From a virus, in the IMG/VR virus record IMGVR_UViG_3300035136_000041, positions 1 through 63,198 of that record: 63,198 nucleotides of DNA. One strand, 5' to 3'. Within the stretch, counting starts at the first letter, position 1; each line of letters starts with the position of its first letter. The notes under the pieces are model-generated. The model had not been told where the DNA came from and ran no database searches. It was given only the letters and a program-made list of their open reading frames with translations. Below, piece after piece: positions 41,953-49,121 of this stretch. Both the position numbers and the translations under genes were made by a program.

Positions 41953-42233
41953 AGACACACGACGAACAGAGACTCGACAGAAGCGTCAAATTTCACATGG
42001 ATGAAATAGAACAAGCGATTAAGGCTGAAAAGGGCAAGAATACGGTATATTATATTGTTTACGGTGGATTAGAGGTGAATCATCTCACAGAGACATTTCG
42101 ACTTCTCAAAGATGAGCTTGAAGCACGAGGTTACAAAGCCAACTGGAAATATGACAACACAGGATATGGAGATGGTACTGGCATGGGTGGAACATTTTGC
42201 ATGTCAATACTAACGAAAGGAAACCGAAAATGA
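41949..42233 (+). CDS. Unknown 94-residue protein
   Basis: GTG 41949 overlaps the previous TGA. Acidic helical start (EQRLDRSVKFHMDEIEQAIKAEKGKN) then a beta-alpha-beta core (TVYYIVYGGLEVNH, TFRLLKDELEARGYK). Not recognised. Confidence 0.6.
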   Translation: MKTHDEQRLDRSVKFHMDEIEQAIKAEKGKNTVYYIVYGGLEVNHLTETFRLLKDELEARGYKANWKYDNTGYGDGTGMGGTFCMSILTKGNRK

Positions 42234-42570
42234 AAGCAGTCTACATCGCAGGCCCATTCAGAGCACCGACCCGTGGGAAGTCGAGACCAATATCCGCACC
42301 GCGGAGACGAACGGTTTGTACGTGGCCAAGCTCGGAGCGATTCCACGAATCCCTCACACCATGTATCGATTCTTCGACGGCTCGCTGCCGGACGAGTTCT
42401 GGTTGGAGGCGGCCATGAGTCTGTTGCGGACGTGCGACGCGATCCTCATGCTGCCTGGCTGGCGACGCTCGAGAGGATCGGCGGCAGAGCTGGCTGTGGC
42501 TGAGAAGCTGGGCATGGTGGTTTTGTACAGCCTGACTGAGCTCGGGGACTGGCTTGAAGCGAATCGCTGA
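42230..42570 (+). pseudogene. DUF4406 nucleoside-deoxyribosyltransferase-like, frameshifted
   Basis: The ATG at 42230 gives MKAVYIAGPFRA, the DUF4406 start. The frame is then lost near 42266, and the expected continuation DPWEVETNIRTAE, LGAIPRIPHTMYRFFDG, and SAAELAVAEKLGMVV lies one base out of phase to 42570. A single missing base near CCGACCCG would restore about 113 residues. It is either a sequencing error or a real disruption; the family acts on nucleosides or sugar-nucleotide-like ligands. Confidence 0.75.
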
Positions 42571-42599
42571 GCGTGGTAGAGTCGAGTGAGGAGGAAGAC

Positions 42600-42998
42600 A
42601 TGCTGACAGATCTGAGGAGATTCTCGAAGAAGTACCGAGTCAAGAGAGGCGAAGAATGGGATGACTGCGACGAAGAGGATCGAGCTTGGCTGAGCATCAT
42701 CCCAAGCAAAAGTTATCCTGGTGGCCATATGTACACGATCAGTGAGACGCGACTTGGATACATGAGCCCGCCAAACAAGCTTCGTAATGGGTTGAAGAGA
42801 AATCTCCTCGCCATCGATGGTGTCGAGATCGCTCAGGAGGGCGACTGCGAGTTCGCGGTGTCTTTCCCGGTCGAGCTGCTTGACACTGTGGCGAGAGTAG
42901 TGAAGGCGATTCGAAGAAAGAAGATGAACTTCTCGGATGAGGAATTACGGATTCGAGCGGAGAGGATGAGAGAGCTGCATGCTCTAGGGAAGCTCTGA
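42600..42998 (+). CDS. Unknown 132-residue protein
   Basis: ATG 42600 follows GAGGAGG. Basic and acidic helices around a small beta region (RAWLSIIPSKSYPGGHMYTI, DCEFAVSFPVELLDTVARVVKAIRRKK). Not recognised. Confidence 0.6.
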   Translation: MLTDLRRFSKKYRVKRGEEWDDCDEEDRAWLSIIPSKSYPGGHMYTISETRLGYMSPPNKLRNGLKRNLLAIDGVEIAQEGDCEFAVSFPVELLDTVARVVKAIRRKKMNFSDEELRIRAERMRELHALGKL

Positions 42999-43120
42999 AA
43001 TCCTTATCTACAGACAATATGGCGACTCTAGAATGCTCTTATCACAGACAACAGGGCAAAGATGTCCTAGGAGTCGTCCAGAGCCCAAAGACATCTCAGA
43101 CCAGTAGGAAGAACCAACCC

Positions 43121-44023
43121 ATGGGAGTAAGCATCCTCAACGCCGATTGCCGCGAGGCCCTCACCCAGCTCGCTGACGAATCGGTACACTGCGTGGTCAC
43201 GAGTCCGCCTTATTGGCAACTCCGAGACTATGACCATCCAGATCAGCTTGGCCTCGAGGCCTCGCCGACAAAGTACGTCGAGGCCCTCGTTGCGGCATTC
43301 AGGGAAGTCCGACGCGTGCTGCGACGCGACGGCACCCTGTGGCTGAATCTTGGCGATACGTACATCGGTGGCCGCAGCGGCCGCATGGGATCGACCGCGA
43401 TCACGTCCGGACGCAACCACCTTGCGGCCCAAGCTGCATGGAAAGCATCTGGGGGCCGAACTCATCGGCGGTGTCCTGGGTTCAAACCAAAAGACCTCGT
43501 GGGCATTCCGTGGCGTGTTGCGCTTGCGTTGCAGACCGATGGGTGGTGGCTGCGCTCAGACATCGTGTGGCACAAGCCCTGCCCTATGCCGGAGCCGGTA
43601 CGCGATCGGCCGACGCGAGCTCATGAGTATCTTTTCCTGTTCGCCAGGTCGGAGCGGTATTACTACCGCGCCGAGGCAATAGCAGAACCCATCGCCGAGC
43701 AACAACCTTGTGTCGATGATGGCGGGCAACCAGTCCGCACACGCAACCGACGCGACGTGTGGACGATCGCCCAAGAGCCATTTGTCAAGAGCCACTTCTC
43801 GACGTTTCCCACTAAGCTCGTTGAGCCGTGCATCCTGGCTGGTTGTCCACTGGGCGGAGTTGTCCTCGACCCCTTCGCTGGTGCCGGCACCACAGGGCTC
43901 GTAGCTGACCGGCTCGGCCGCGACGCGATCCTGATCGAGCTCAATTCGGACTACTGCGAGATGGCTGCTTCGCGAATAAAGATGGACGCGCCTCTAACAG
44001 CTATGGTATCATTGACAAAGTAA
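43121..44023 (+). CDS. N4/N6-type DNA methyltransferase
   Basis: A 300-residue protein; start chosen at ATG 43121 (MGVSILNADC). VTSPPYW is the catalytic SPPY motif and DPFAGAGTTGLVADRLGRDAILIELN is the AdoMet-binding FxGxG motif, giving the beta-type order used by N4-cytosine and some N6-adenine enzymes. RTRNRRDVWTIAQEPFVKSHFSTFP supports DNA methylase of the site-specific class. No cognate nuclease adjacent, so likely an orphan protective methylase. Confidence 0.9.
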   Translation: MGVSILNADCREALTQLADESVHCVVTSPPYWQLRDYDHPDQLGLEASPTKYVEALVAAFREVRRVLRRDGTLWLNLGDTYIGGRSGRMGSTAITSGRNHLAAQAAWKASGGRTHRRCPGFKPKDLVGIPWRVALALQTDGWWLRSDIVWHKPCPMPEPVRDRPTRAHEYLFLFARSERYYYRAEAIAEPIAEQQPCVDDGGQPVRTRNRRDVWTIAQEPFVKSHFSTFPTKLVEPCILAGCPLGGVVLDPFAGAGTTGLVADRLGRDAILIELNSDYCEMAASRIKMDAPLTAMVSLTK

Positions 44024-44034
44024 AGGACCAGACC

Positions 44035-44214
44035 ATGCTACCCAAACGACAACTCGACCTCGGGGAGCGGTGCTGTATGACCTGCCGCTTCGAGCCTCTC
44101 GACTTGGAAAAGGACTACCCGTGCTGCGAGTGCTACGAGCTGAGCGGGTGGGAACCGAAGGAGGGCAGCCCAAACGAAGAACCACAGGAGGACTCGCAAT
44201 GCCATCAAAACTAA
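44035..44214 (+). CDS. Small Cys-rich protein
   Basis: A 59-residue product starting MLPKRQLDLGERCC, with CCMTCRFEP and YPCCECYELSGWEPKE, a four- to six-Cys cluster like those at 44667 and 45881. Overlaps the next gene's start. Confidence 0.6.
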   Translation: MLPKRQLDLGERCCMTCRFEPLDLEKDYPCCECYELSGWEPKEGSPNEEPQEDSQCHQN

Positions 44215-44417
44215 CTCACCTCTCCATAGCCGGAGATGCCGCCTATCGAGATGGCTACACCCATGGCTCTAGAGGACTGCCTATCGGCGGGCTGTCTAGT
44301 CCCCATGGATTACGCGAGGCCTACATGCATGGTTACGAGGCCGGCCGAAAGCTATTCGAGGCTAGGAGACAAGAATCCCAAAGTCTCTGGGAATTGAGAC
44401 AGATGAAAGGAGCCTGA
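44199..44417 (+). CDS. Unknown 72-residue protein
   Basis: ATG 44199 follows AGGAGG. MPSKLTHLSIAGDAAYRDGYTHG, with AYMHGYEAGRKLFEA. Gly/Tyr/Arg-rich helical repeats. Not recognised. Confidence 0.6.
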   Translation: MPSKLTHLSIAGDAAYRDGYTHGSRGLPIGGLSSPHGLREAYMHGYEAGRKLFEARRQESQSLWELRQMKGA

Positions 44418-44419
44418 CC

Positions 44420-44674
44420 ATGGCTAAACACACACCGGGGGAGTGGGAGTACGTACGTGGAGCTAAGCTAGGATACATCGTTGCGAATAGCAAGCTGGTA
44501 GCCGATGTCAGTGGTCCTGATCGGATTACCCAACTCGCCAACGGCCGTTTGATCGCCGCAGCTCCGAGGATGCTCGAGCTGTTGCAGGACCTCATGGTAA
44601 CATGGGACGAAGATAGATTGGACGAGCTCAGATTGAGAACCAGAGCGTTGTTGAAGGAGGTGAAAGGTGAGTAG
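44420..44674 (+). CDS. Unknown 84-residue protein
   Basis: MAKHTPGEWEYVRGAKLGYIVANSKLVADV followed by LIAAAPRMLELLQDLM; this is the common phage 'HTPGPWxxxxx...LIAAAPELLxAL' family of small proteins of unknown function. Confidence 0.75.
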   Translation: MAKHTPGEWEYVRGAKLGYIVANSKLVADVSGPDRITQLANGRLIAAAPRMLELLQDLMVTWDEDRLDELRLRTRALLKEVKGE

Positions 44675-44960
44675 ACGAAGCTGCGATACGTGTCTATTCG
44701 AGAAGCTCTCAGTGGATCAGGATCCATGCTGCGATTGTGCAATTGGTGGCGAGGACAATTGGCAGCCAAAGCCAATTGTATACAAGGGAGACGTATCGCT
44801 CAGCCTAGAGAAGATATTGAAGCTACTACGAAGAATTGCTGCGGCCAAGTCGGCGGGCGAGCGCGATACTATCTGTGCTGATATCGATGACCTGTTGGAG
44901 GAGGTGGAAGATGACAGACATCGAACTCGAACAATTCATTCGAGAAATAGTCAACGATGA
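44667..44960 (+). CDS. Cys-rich 97-residue protein
   Basis: GTG 44667 overlaps the previous gene. SCDTCLFEKLSVDQDPCCDCAIGGEDNWQPK is a CxxC...CCxC cluster, then a helix (LSLEKILKLLRRIAAAKSAGE). Probably zinc-binding. Confidence 0.6.
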   Translation: MSRRSCDTCLFEKLSVDQDPCCDCAIGGEDNWQPKPIVYKGDVSLSLEKILKLLRRIAAAKSAGERDTICADIDDLLEEVEDDRHRTRTIHSRNSQR

Positions 44961-45123
44961 ATTGCATGGTGATCGAAAACCTGGCAAGCTTGCTGTGTGG
45001 GGCGCACAGTCGAAGAAAAGGATTGGCGAGCTCGTGGGAGATGCGTTGATGCACACGAAAGTTGTAGTGATTGATGGGCGGGGGATAACAACCATCTCAG
45101 GACATAAACCGCTTTGGAAATGA
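44911..45123 (+). CDS. Unknown 70-residue protein
   Basis: ATG 44911 after GGAGGTGG, overlapping the previous gene by 50 bp. MTDIELEQFIREIVNDELHGDRK then SKKRIGELVGDALMHTKVVVIDG. Helical plus beta; not recognised. Confidence 0.6.
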   Translation: MTDIELEQFIREIVNDELHGDRKPGKLAVWGAQSKKRIGELVGDALMHTKVVVIDGRGITTISGHKPLWK

Positions 45124-45134
45124 GGAGGTGGAAG

Positions 45135-45884
45135 GTGGCTGAGCGACTGCGCACCCACTACCTCGACTACTTCATCAAGCTCAAATGCGCCCCCGATCTC
45201 CTAGCTGCAAAGCTGTTCCCCAACGTCAAGGAGATTTCGGAGACGCTAACAGCGTACACGGCTGTGCGGCGAGTCGTCGGGACTCAAAGGCTCGGAGATA
45301 AGTCAATTACCCTCATCGACGTCGGTAGTGGCGTGAATCCGAGGACTGCGGCATTCTTCGCTTGCATGACTGCGTGGCAGACGATTGCGATAGATCCGAA
45401 TCTCAGGCAATCTGGTCCTCACAGGATTCGTCGCGTCGAGCAGATGAAGAAGCGAATCGAGGACGTGACGATTGAGACTTCAGGCTTAGCTGTGATAGTA
45501 GCCGTACATGCTCACGTTGATCTTGGAAAGACGTTGATGGCGGTTGAATCGCATGGTATGATCGTAGTTGCCATGCCGTGTTGTGTGCCGCTGACTTTGC
45601 CGATAGAGCCGGCGTATGATTACGAGGATCAAGCGTGTCTGTCGAAGAAGCGGCGAGTTCTGATTTGGGATTTGAGGGAAAGCAATGAATCTGAAAAACC
45701 GGAAGAAGGCGACGGACCGGACCTCGAGACTCTTGGAGACAACTCTCACGCAAGCCATCGAGAGACTGAAAGGCGAGATGCCCATCTCTGTGCACTGGGT
45801 GCAGGTACATGCTGCGCCGTACCAGCGGAGCGCAGAACTCAGATTCAATGGGGTGGTAACGCTATCGGTGGAGGTGGAGGATGA
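45135..45884 (+). CDS. Rossmann-type methyltransferase-like protein
   Basis: A 249-residue protein from GTG 45135 after GAGGAGG. TLIDVGSGVNPRTAAFFACMTAWQTIAIDPNL has the AdoMet motif I and acidic loop of class I methyltransferases. VVAMPCCVPLTLPIEPAYDYED may be the motif IV region. The last 65 codons overlap the next gene out of frame and look non-conserved, so the true end may be earlier or a frameshift is present. Confidence 0.6.
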   Translation: MAERLRTHYLDYFIKLKCAPDLLAAKLFPNVKEISETLTAYTAVRRVVGTQRLGDKSITLIDVGSGVNPRTAAFFACMTAWQTIAIDPNLRQSGPHRIRRVEQMKKRIEDVTIETSGLAVIVAVHAHVDLGKTLMAVESHGMIVVAMPCCVPLTLPIEPAYDYEDQACLSKKRRVLIWDLRESNESEKPEEGDGPDLETLGDNSHASHRETERRDAHLCALGAGTCCAVPAERRTQIQWGGNAIGGGGG

Positions 45885-45888
45885 CTGA
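45685..45888 (+). CDS. Unknown 67-residue protein
   Basis: MNLKNRKKATDRTSRLLETTLTQAIERL, then a beta pair (SVHWVQVHAAPYQRSAELRFNGVVTLSVEVE). Overlaps the methyltransferase-like gene heavily and ends at the next start. Codon pattern supports it over the other frame in this stretch. Confidence 0.55.
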   Translation: MNLKNRKKATDRTSRLLETTLTQAIERLKGEMPISVHWVQVHAAPYQRSAELRFNGVVTLSVEVEDD

Positions 45889-46060
45889 GAAGAAATGCTC
45901 AACATGCAAGCACGTGGACAACAGTTATCCGTTGCAACTCTGCCGAGCACCTGGGGGTGGGCCTCCTAAATGCAGAAATTACAGTCTATGGGAACCGCAA
46001 CCTAATGAGCCCGATGATCCCGACGATGAGGTGTGGTACGATTCGATGGTGAAGAAATGA
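45881..46060 (+). CDS. Small Cys-rich protein
   Basis: A 59-residue product from ATG 45881, MTEKKCSTCKHVDNSYPLQLCRAPGG with a second Cys in PPKCRNYSLWEP. CxxC...C...C layout recurs in this region. Overlaps both neighbours. Confidence 0.6.
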   Translation: MTEKKCSTCKHVDNSYPLQLCRAPGGGPPKCRNYSLWEPQPNEPDDPDDEVWYDSMVKK

Positions 46061-46446
46061 GTATTTTCGTCCGGCGAGGAGCTCGGAAGTCGTGGAGGAG
46101 GAAGAAGGGGAGTATCGGTGCTCCTGCCGGAAAAGTGCGCCAGCTCAAAGACATGTCGGAGGATGAGATCAAGGCTATCGAGTCGAAGTATGGCTGCAAA
46201 GTCAGCACACCTGGGGTTCGAGTGAAATGCAAGAGCTGCTCGGCGCCCATCGTTTGGACACGCACTGAGAGCGGCAAGAGGTTGCCGTGTGACGTGGAGC
46301 CGACCGACGACGGGCTGTTCTACCTCTTCCGCCGAGACGACCGCATTGAGGCTATCTACGTCAACAGTTCCCACCCATCAGCTGTACGAGCTAGAGCTCG
46401 AGGACAGAAGCGATACCGCTCGCATTACATAACATGCGTTGGTTGA
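46057..46446 (+). CDS. Zinc-ribbon protein
   Basis: A 129-residue protein; ATG 46057 overlaps the previous TGA. Basic N-terminus, then VRVKCKSCSAPIVWTRTESGKRLPCDVEP, a common phage zinc ribbon (CKSC...C), and FYLFRRDDRIEAIYVNSSH. Last gene before the 700-bp gap. Confidence 0.7.
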   Translation: MSIFVRRGARKSWRRKKGSIGAPAGKVRQLKDMSEDEIKAIESKYGCKVSTPGVRVKCKSCSAPIVWTRTESGKRLPCDVEPTDDGLFYLFRRDDRIEAIYVNSSHPSAVRARARGQKRYRSHYITCVG

Positions 46447-46494
46447 TCGAACAAACAATGCAAAAAAGCATCAATGATTACAGCCAACTCCAGT

Positions 46495-46512
46495 TGTTAG
46501 ACGCGTCTAACA
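46495..46512. promoter_or_regulatory. 18-bp palindromic operator, copy 1
   Basis: Perfect dyad TGTTAGACGCGTCTAACA in an A/T-rich setting 49 bp after the last gene. Confidence 0.7.
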
Positions 46513-46900
46513 GAAATCCTATAAATCTGATATAAAAACCCAAAAATGGCCTCAAATATATCGAAATAATATCTTCAATATACTATCAACACTTGTAACT
46601 CACCGTAACTACTACCAGAAAAAAAGTTCTTGACTTCCTGTTTTCGGGTGTGGCACATATGATCTCCCTCCTAGTCAGGGGAGCCTCATCCGAAAGCCTA
46701 GTCACTCTGACGACAACTGCTTGATTTGAGGCTGTGAGTTGTCTTTGCCTCGTCTGTCGTTGCTTCGCCGCCTAAACCACTCATTGCCATCGACGGTGCC
46801 TTTCGTCTTATGAGCTGCTTCGGAGGTCAGCTCATGACTTAAGGCTAGGGGGGTTTTGGTGAGGGGTGTATCTCGAGCCAGCTGTCAGACTGACCTAACT

Positions 46901-46920
46901 CTGTTAGACGTGTCTAACAG
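46901..46920. promoter_or_regulatory. Palindromic operator, copy 2
   Basis: CTGTTAGACGTGTCTAACAG, the same dyad as copy 1 with a central GT in place of GC, 407 bp downstream of copy 1. Confidence 0.7.
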
Positions 46921-47084
46921 CATCACACCTATACCTACATTGCCTATTGTCCGAGATTGGATCTTTGGTAAAATCTCCATCTCCTGGGCGATCCTTGTAT
47001 TTCGGCACCTTTGGAGTCTTTTTGCGAAATCTGCATCTCCTGGGCGATTTGAGGCAACACCCACCTCCACCCACACCTGGAACA

Positions 47085-47140
47085 AAATCGTCCCGAGCCA
47101 TGTAGATTTATTTGACACAACCTGCGTAGTAGTCTAGACT
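47085..47140 (+). promoter_or_regulatory. Promoter with AAATC/GATTT box, leaderless
   Basis: AAATC (47085-47089), 15 bp, GATTT (47105-47109), then TTGACA (47112-47117), 17-bp spacer, TAGACT (47135-47140). GTCTAGAC overlaps the -10. The shared block TGTAGATTTATTTGACACA is identical to the minus-strand promoter at 25223-25205. The ATG at 47147 falls at the predicted +1. Confidence 0.85.
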
Positions 47141-47146
47141 CTAAAT

Positions 47147-47338
47147 ATGAGGACGACACAAGAGATGCAAGGCGGATTCTGGGACATGGGCGACGATTGG
47201 GCCGACGCGATCGCCGAGTCGGACGCCAACCCCTACCGCGGCTGTGACGCAGCATTTGCGGGCGACGATGCCCGGACGCAGTCAGACGACAGCTACGACG
47301 AGCTCGTAGCCCACACACTCTCGACGATCAGAGAGTAA
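47147..47338 (+). CDS. Small acidic protein, probably leaderless
   Basis: A 63-residue protein, MRTTQEMQGGFWDMGDDWADA, acidic and Asp-rich. There is no Shine-Dalgarno because its ATG coincides with the predicted transcription start of a strong promoter. A DNA-mimic or inhibitor role is possible from composition only. Confidence 0.65.
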   Translation: MRTTQEMQGGFWDMGDDWADAIAESDANPYRGCDAAFAGDDARTQSDDSYDELVAHTLSTIRE

Positions 47339-47348
47339 GGAGACGACG

Positions 47349-47771
47349 ATGAGAGACAATTTAGTAGTAGTCGAGACGATCCCCGAGTACCTACGTGCCA
47401 GCCACGCGGCCGCGGGCAACAGCGGTGTATGGCCCGGCAATGGGGCCCAGCGCATCGTGATGGACCGTGGCGATGCTGAGGAGCTCGTCGAGCACGATTC
47501 CCAGTGGTCGGAGATACTCGAGGGCGAGGATCCCGCGGACTACGGCGACGACGAGCGATGCTTTCGCCCCACCCACACAATCGTCCTCGAGAGCCAAGAC
47601 GGCTACCGCGAGGAGATCCCCGTGAGGCTCGTCGACGGGGCAGCGTACACCCGTGAGGAATGGGATGCTGAAGTCCCAGCCGACTGGACTTACGACGAGG
47701 AGCGCGGATGGCTGTTCTTGGGTGAGCCGTGCCCGACTGTATTTAGCAACGTGCAGGTGATCGAGCAATAG
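47349..47771 (+). CDS. Acidic 140-residue protein
   Basis: ATG 47349 after AAGGAGACG. Very acidic: MDRGDAEELVEHDSQWSE, EGEDPADYGDDERCF, with RPTHTIVLESQDGYREEIPV beta strands. Ends VIEQ within a 65-bp repeat. Possibly an early host-takeover protein; unknown. Confidence 0.65.
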   Translation: MRDNLVVVETIPEYLRASHAAAGNSGVWPGNGAQRIVMDRGDAEELVEHDSQWSEILEGEDPADYGDDERCFRPTHTIVLESQDGYREEIPVRLVDGAAYTREEWDAEVPADWTYDEERGWLFLGEPCPTVFSNVQVIEQ

Positions 47772-47827
47772 CCCGTCTGCCACGCCCTCCCGCCGCCGGG
47801 GGCCGGAGGGTATGGCAGCGCTATCGC
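47763..47827 (+). repeat. 65-bp hairpin repeat, copy 1
   Basis: Identical to 48061-48125. It begins with the last two codons and stop of the upstream gene (GAG CAA TAG) and contains a hairpin (TGCCACGCCCTCC with GGAGGGTATGGCA; one mismatch, one G-U). It precedes the next gene's ribosome site. Confidence 0.9.
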
Positions 47828-47844
47828 TAACACAGGAGATTGAG

Positions 47845-48069
47845 ATGCCACAAACAAGCTACCATTTAGGCAACGGGCCAGCTCGCCCATTAGCGTATCT
47901 GATGAGACGTGCAGCACGGGATTGCCGCGCCGAGGATTTAGATTCGCTTTGGGCTTGGGCCACGGATCCTGCCCGAAAAAGCGGCGACCGGTGGGTTTCG
48001 CCGCTCTGCTATAGATGCGGGACAGCTGCGGGGCGGCCGCGTCTGGTGGTCACGGTAGCCGAGCAATAG
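47845..48069 (+). CDS. Unknown 74-residue protein
   Basis: ATG 47845 after CAGGAGATT. MPQTSYHLGNGPARPLAYLMRRAARDCRAEDLDSLWAWATDPA, with SPLCYRCGTAAG. Ends VAEQ in the second 65-bp repeat. Unknown. Confidence 0.6.
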   Translation: MPQTSYHLGNGPARPLAYLMRRAARDCRAEDLDSLWAWATDPARKSGDRWVSPLCYRCGTAAGRPRLVVTVAEQ

Positions 48070-48125
48070 CCCGTCTGCCACGCCCTCCCGCCGCCGGGGG
48101 CCGGAGGGTATGGCAGCGCTATCGC
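48061..48125 (+). repeat. 65-bp hairpin repeat, copy 2
   Basis: Perfect copy of 47763-47827, again starting at a gene's final GAG CAA TAG and leading into the ribosome site of the following gene. Confidence 0.9.
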
Positions 48126-48136
48126 AGGAGATGACT

Positions 48137-48298
48137 ATGACAGCGACAATCGAGGTCTGGTGCCTGGGCACAATCCACACACCAGCTACGCTGCACCATC
48201 TTGGCCGCGACTGGGTGGTGCACAAGGCACGTCACGTCTATTCGGAGACTGCCGGGCGCGTGGTCTCGCAGCTGACGATTGCGCCGGCTAAGAGCTGA
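48137..48298 (+). CDS. Unknown 53-residue protein
   Basis: ATG 48137 (after AGGAG) gives MTATIEVWCLGTIHTPATLHHLGRDWVVHKARHVY. Beta-rich small protein; preceded by the 65-bp hairpin repeat. Confidence 0.6.
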   Translation: MTATIEVWCLGTIHTPATLHHLGRDWVVHKARHVYSETAGRVVSQLTIAPAKS

Positions 48299-48311
48299 GC
48301 CCACCACGGAG

Positions 48312-48557
48312 ATGATGATGTTCTACGAAATGAACGGAAAGACGTATCACCACAAGCATCTGTGCGTAGCATGCGGGTGTCGAATGGGGATCCACAAAGC
48401 TGGCACCGATGCCAATGGCCCAGAGGGTAGGTGTCCAGAGACCACGTCATTCGGATACGCGGCACCACTCAGAGATCTGGATGATCTCGACGCCGCCAAC
48501 AGAGAGTATGCGCGATATTGGGGAGCGAGCAAAACAATCTTCACACCGAAAATTTGA
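48312..48557 (+). CDS. Unknown 81-residue protein with CxxC
   Basis: Starts MMMFYEMNGKTYHHKHLCVACGCRMG; HLCVACGC is a metal-binding-like motif, followed by an acidic helix (LRDLDDLDAANREYARYWG). Several ATGs are possible. Confidence 0.6.
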   Translation: MMMFYEMNGKTYHHKHLCVACGCRMGIHKAGTDANGPEGRCPETTSFGYAAPLRDLDDLDAANREYARYWGASKTIFTPKI

Positions 48558-48558
48558 C

Positions 48559-48586
48559 TTGCACTCACCGAGTGGTGAGGTAAACT
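48559..48586 (+). promoter_or_regulatory. Promoter with internal dyad operator
   Basis: TTGCAC (48559-48564), 16-bp spacer, TAAACT (48581-48586). CTCACC-GAGT-GGTGAG (48564-48579) is a perfect dyad lying between -35 and -10, a typical repressor position. An alternative -35 (TTGACT) is at 48554. Confidence 0.65.
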
Positions 48587-48615
48587 GAAGAGACAAACAG
48601 ACAGGAGATGAAACG

Positions 48616-48804
48616 ATGAAGAACGTGAATCAACCCAAGGACACCAAGTCGGTCGGCAACGTCGAGGCAATCAGGTGCTACTTCGGTCCCGATCGCCCGG
48701 TCACGGCAAACGAGCTCAAGGATCTCTCGAGCCAGGAGCGTCACGAGCTCGCCCGTCTTGCCTGCGAGGACATGGGTTGGACGCACTGCCCGCCGGTGGT
48801 GTGA
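48616..48804 (+). CDS. Unknown 62-residue protein
   Basis: ATG 48616 after AGGAGATG. MKNVNQPKDTKSVGNVEAIRCYFG then AKDLSSQERHELARLACED-like helix (ELKDLSSQERHELARLACED). First product of the promoter at 48559. Confidence 0.6.
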   Translation: MKNVNQPKDTKSVGNVEAIRCYFGPDRPVTANELKDLSSQERHELARLACEDMGWTHCPPVV

Positions 48805-48902
48805 GCCAAAGGATTGATCAAGAGTTGGGGAATGCCGCTCAGCGTATTAGACGGCTCTAGGCATGACGGCGGGGAGAGACCCGCATCCCAAGGGAGATCG
48901 AA
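48805..48902 (+). ncRNA. Structured leader before small gene
   Basis: A 98-nt gap with ATGCC (48833-48837) and GGCAT (48861-48865) closing a loop that contains GCTC and GAC/GGC paired segments. It resembles in position the hairpin leaders at 47763 and 48061, but the fold is weaker. Confidence 0.35.
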
Positions 48903-49055
48903 ATGAAGTTGACTCGCAAGCACATCAAGCACAAAACCTGGGGGCTGTTTGACAAGGATGGCCGCCGCTTTGTTATTGGCTCTGCAATCATTCGCGAGCA
49001 TCCTCTCCACGGCACGATCCACCTCGGGGAGCCGCGCTTCTACGACGGGAAATAG
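48903..49055 (+). CDS. Unknown 50-residue protein
   Basis: MKLTRKHIKHKTWGLFDKDG then FVIGSAIIREHPLHGTIHLGEPRFYDGK. ATG follows GGGAGATCG. Small beta-rich basic protein; unknown. Confidence 0.6.
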   Translation: MKLTRKHIKHKTWGLFDKDGRRFVIGSAIIREHPLHGTIHLGEPRFYDGK

Positions 49056-49121
49056 TTTGCTTCAACTCCGCGCTTGCGGGCACGGGGTTGACTCGATACT
49101 ATCGACTGGAAGGAGACCCAC

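Larger units (their letters stand above)
46447..47111. promoter_or_regulatory. Gene-free regulatory region with two palindromic operators
   Basis: About 700 bp without a credible gene. TGTTAGACGCGTCTAACA (46495-46512) is a perfect 18-bp palindrome, and a near-identical copy with GT at its centre lies at 46902-46919. Between them is an A/T-rich stretch (46510-46620). AAATC-N14-GATTT-like boxes occur at 46971-46994 and 47027-47050, before the promoter at 47112. It may be a repressor or ParB binding region. Confidence 0.6.

Noticed and set aside
43990-44040. TTGACA before the small gene at 44035 as a promoter
   Set aside because: The -10 would overlap the start codon (ATGCTA); it lies in the end of the methylase gene and is probably chance.
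46620-46680. TTGACT ... TATGAT as a promoter
   Set aside because: The spacing is 22 bp, too long for a sigma-70 promoter, and no gene follows within 450 bp.
46856-47137. 93-residue frame in the regulatory gap
   Set aside because: Covers the palindrome, the boxes and the promoter; no ribosome site and low-complexity product.
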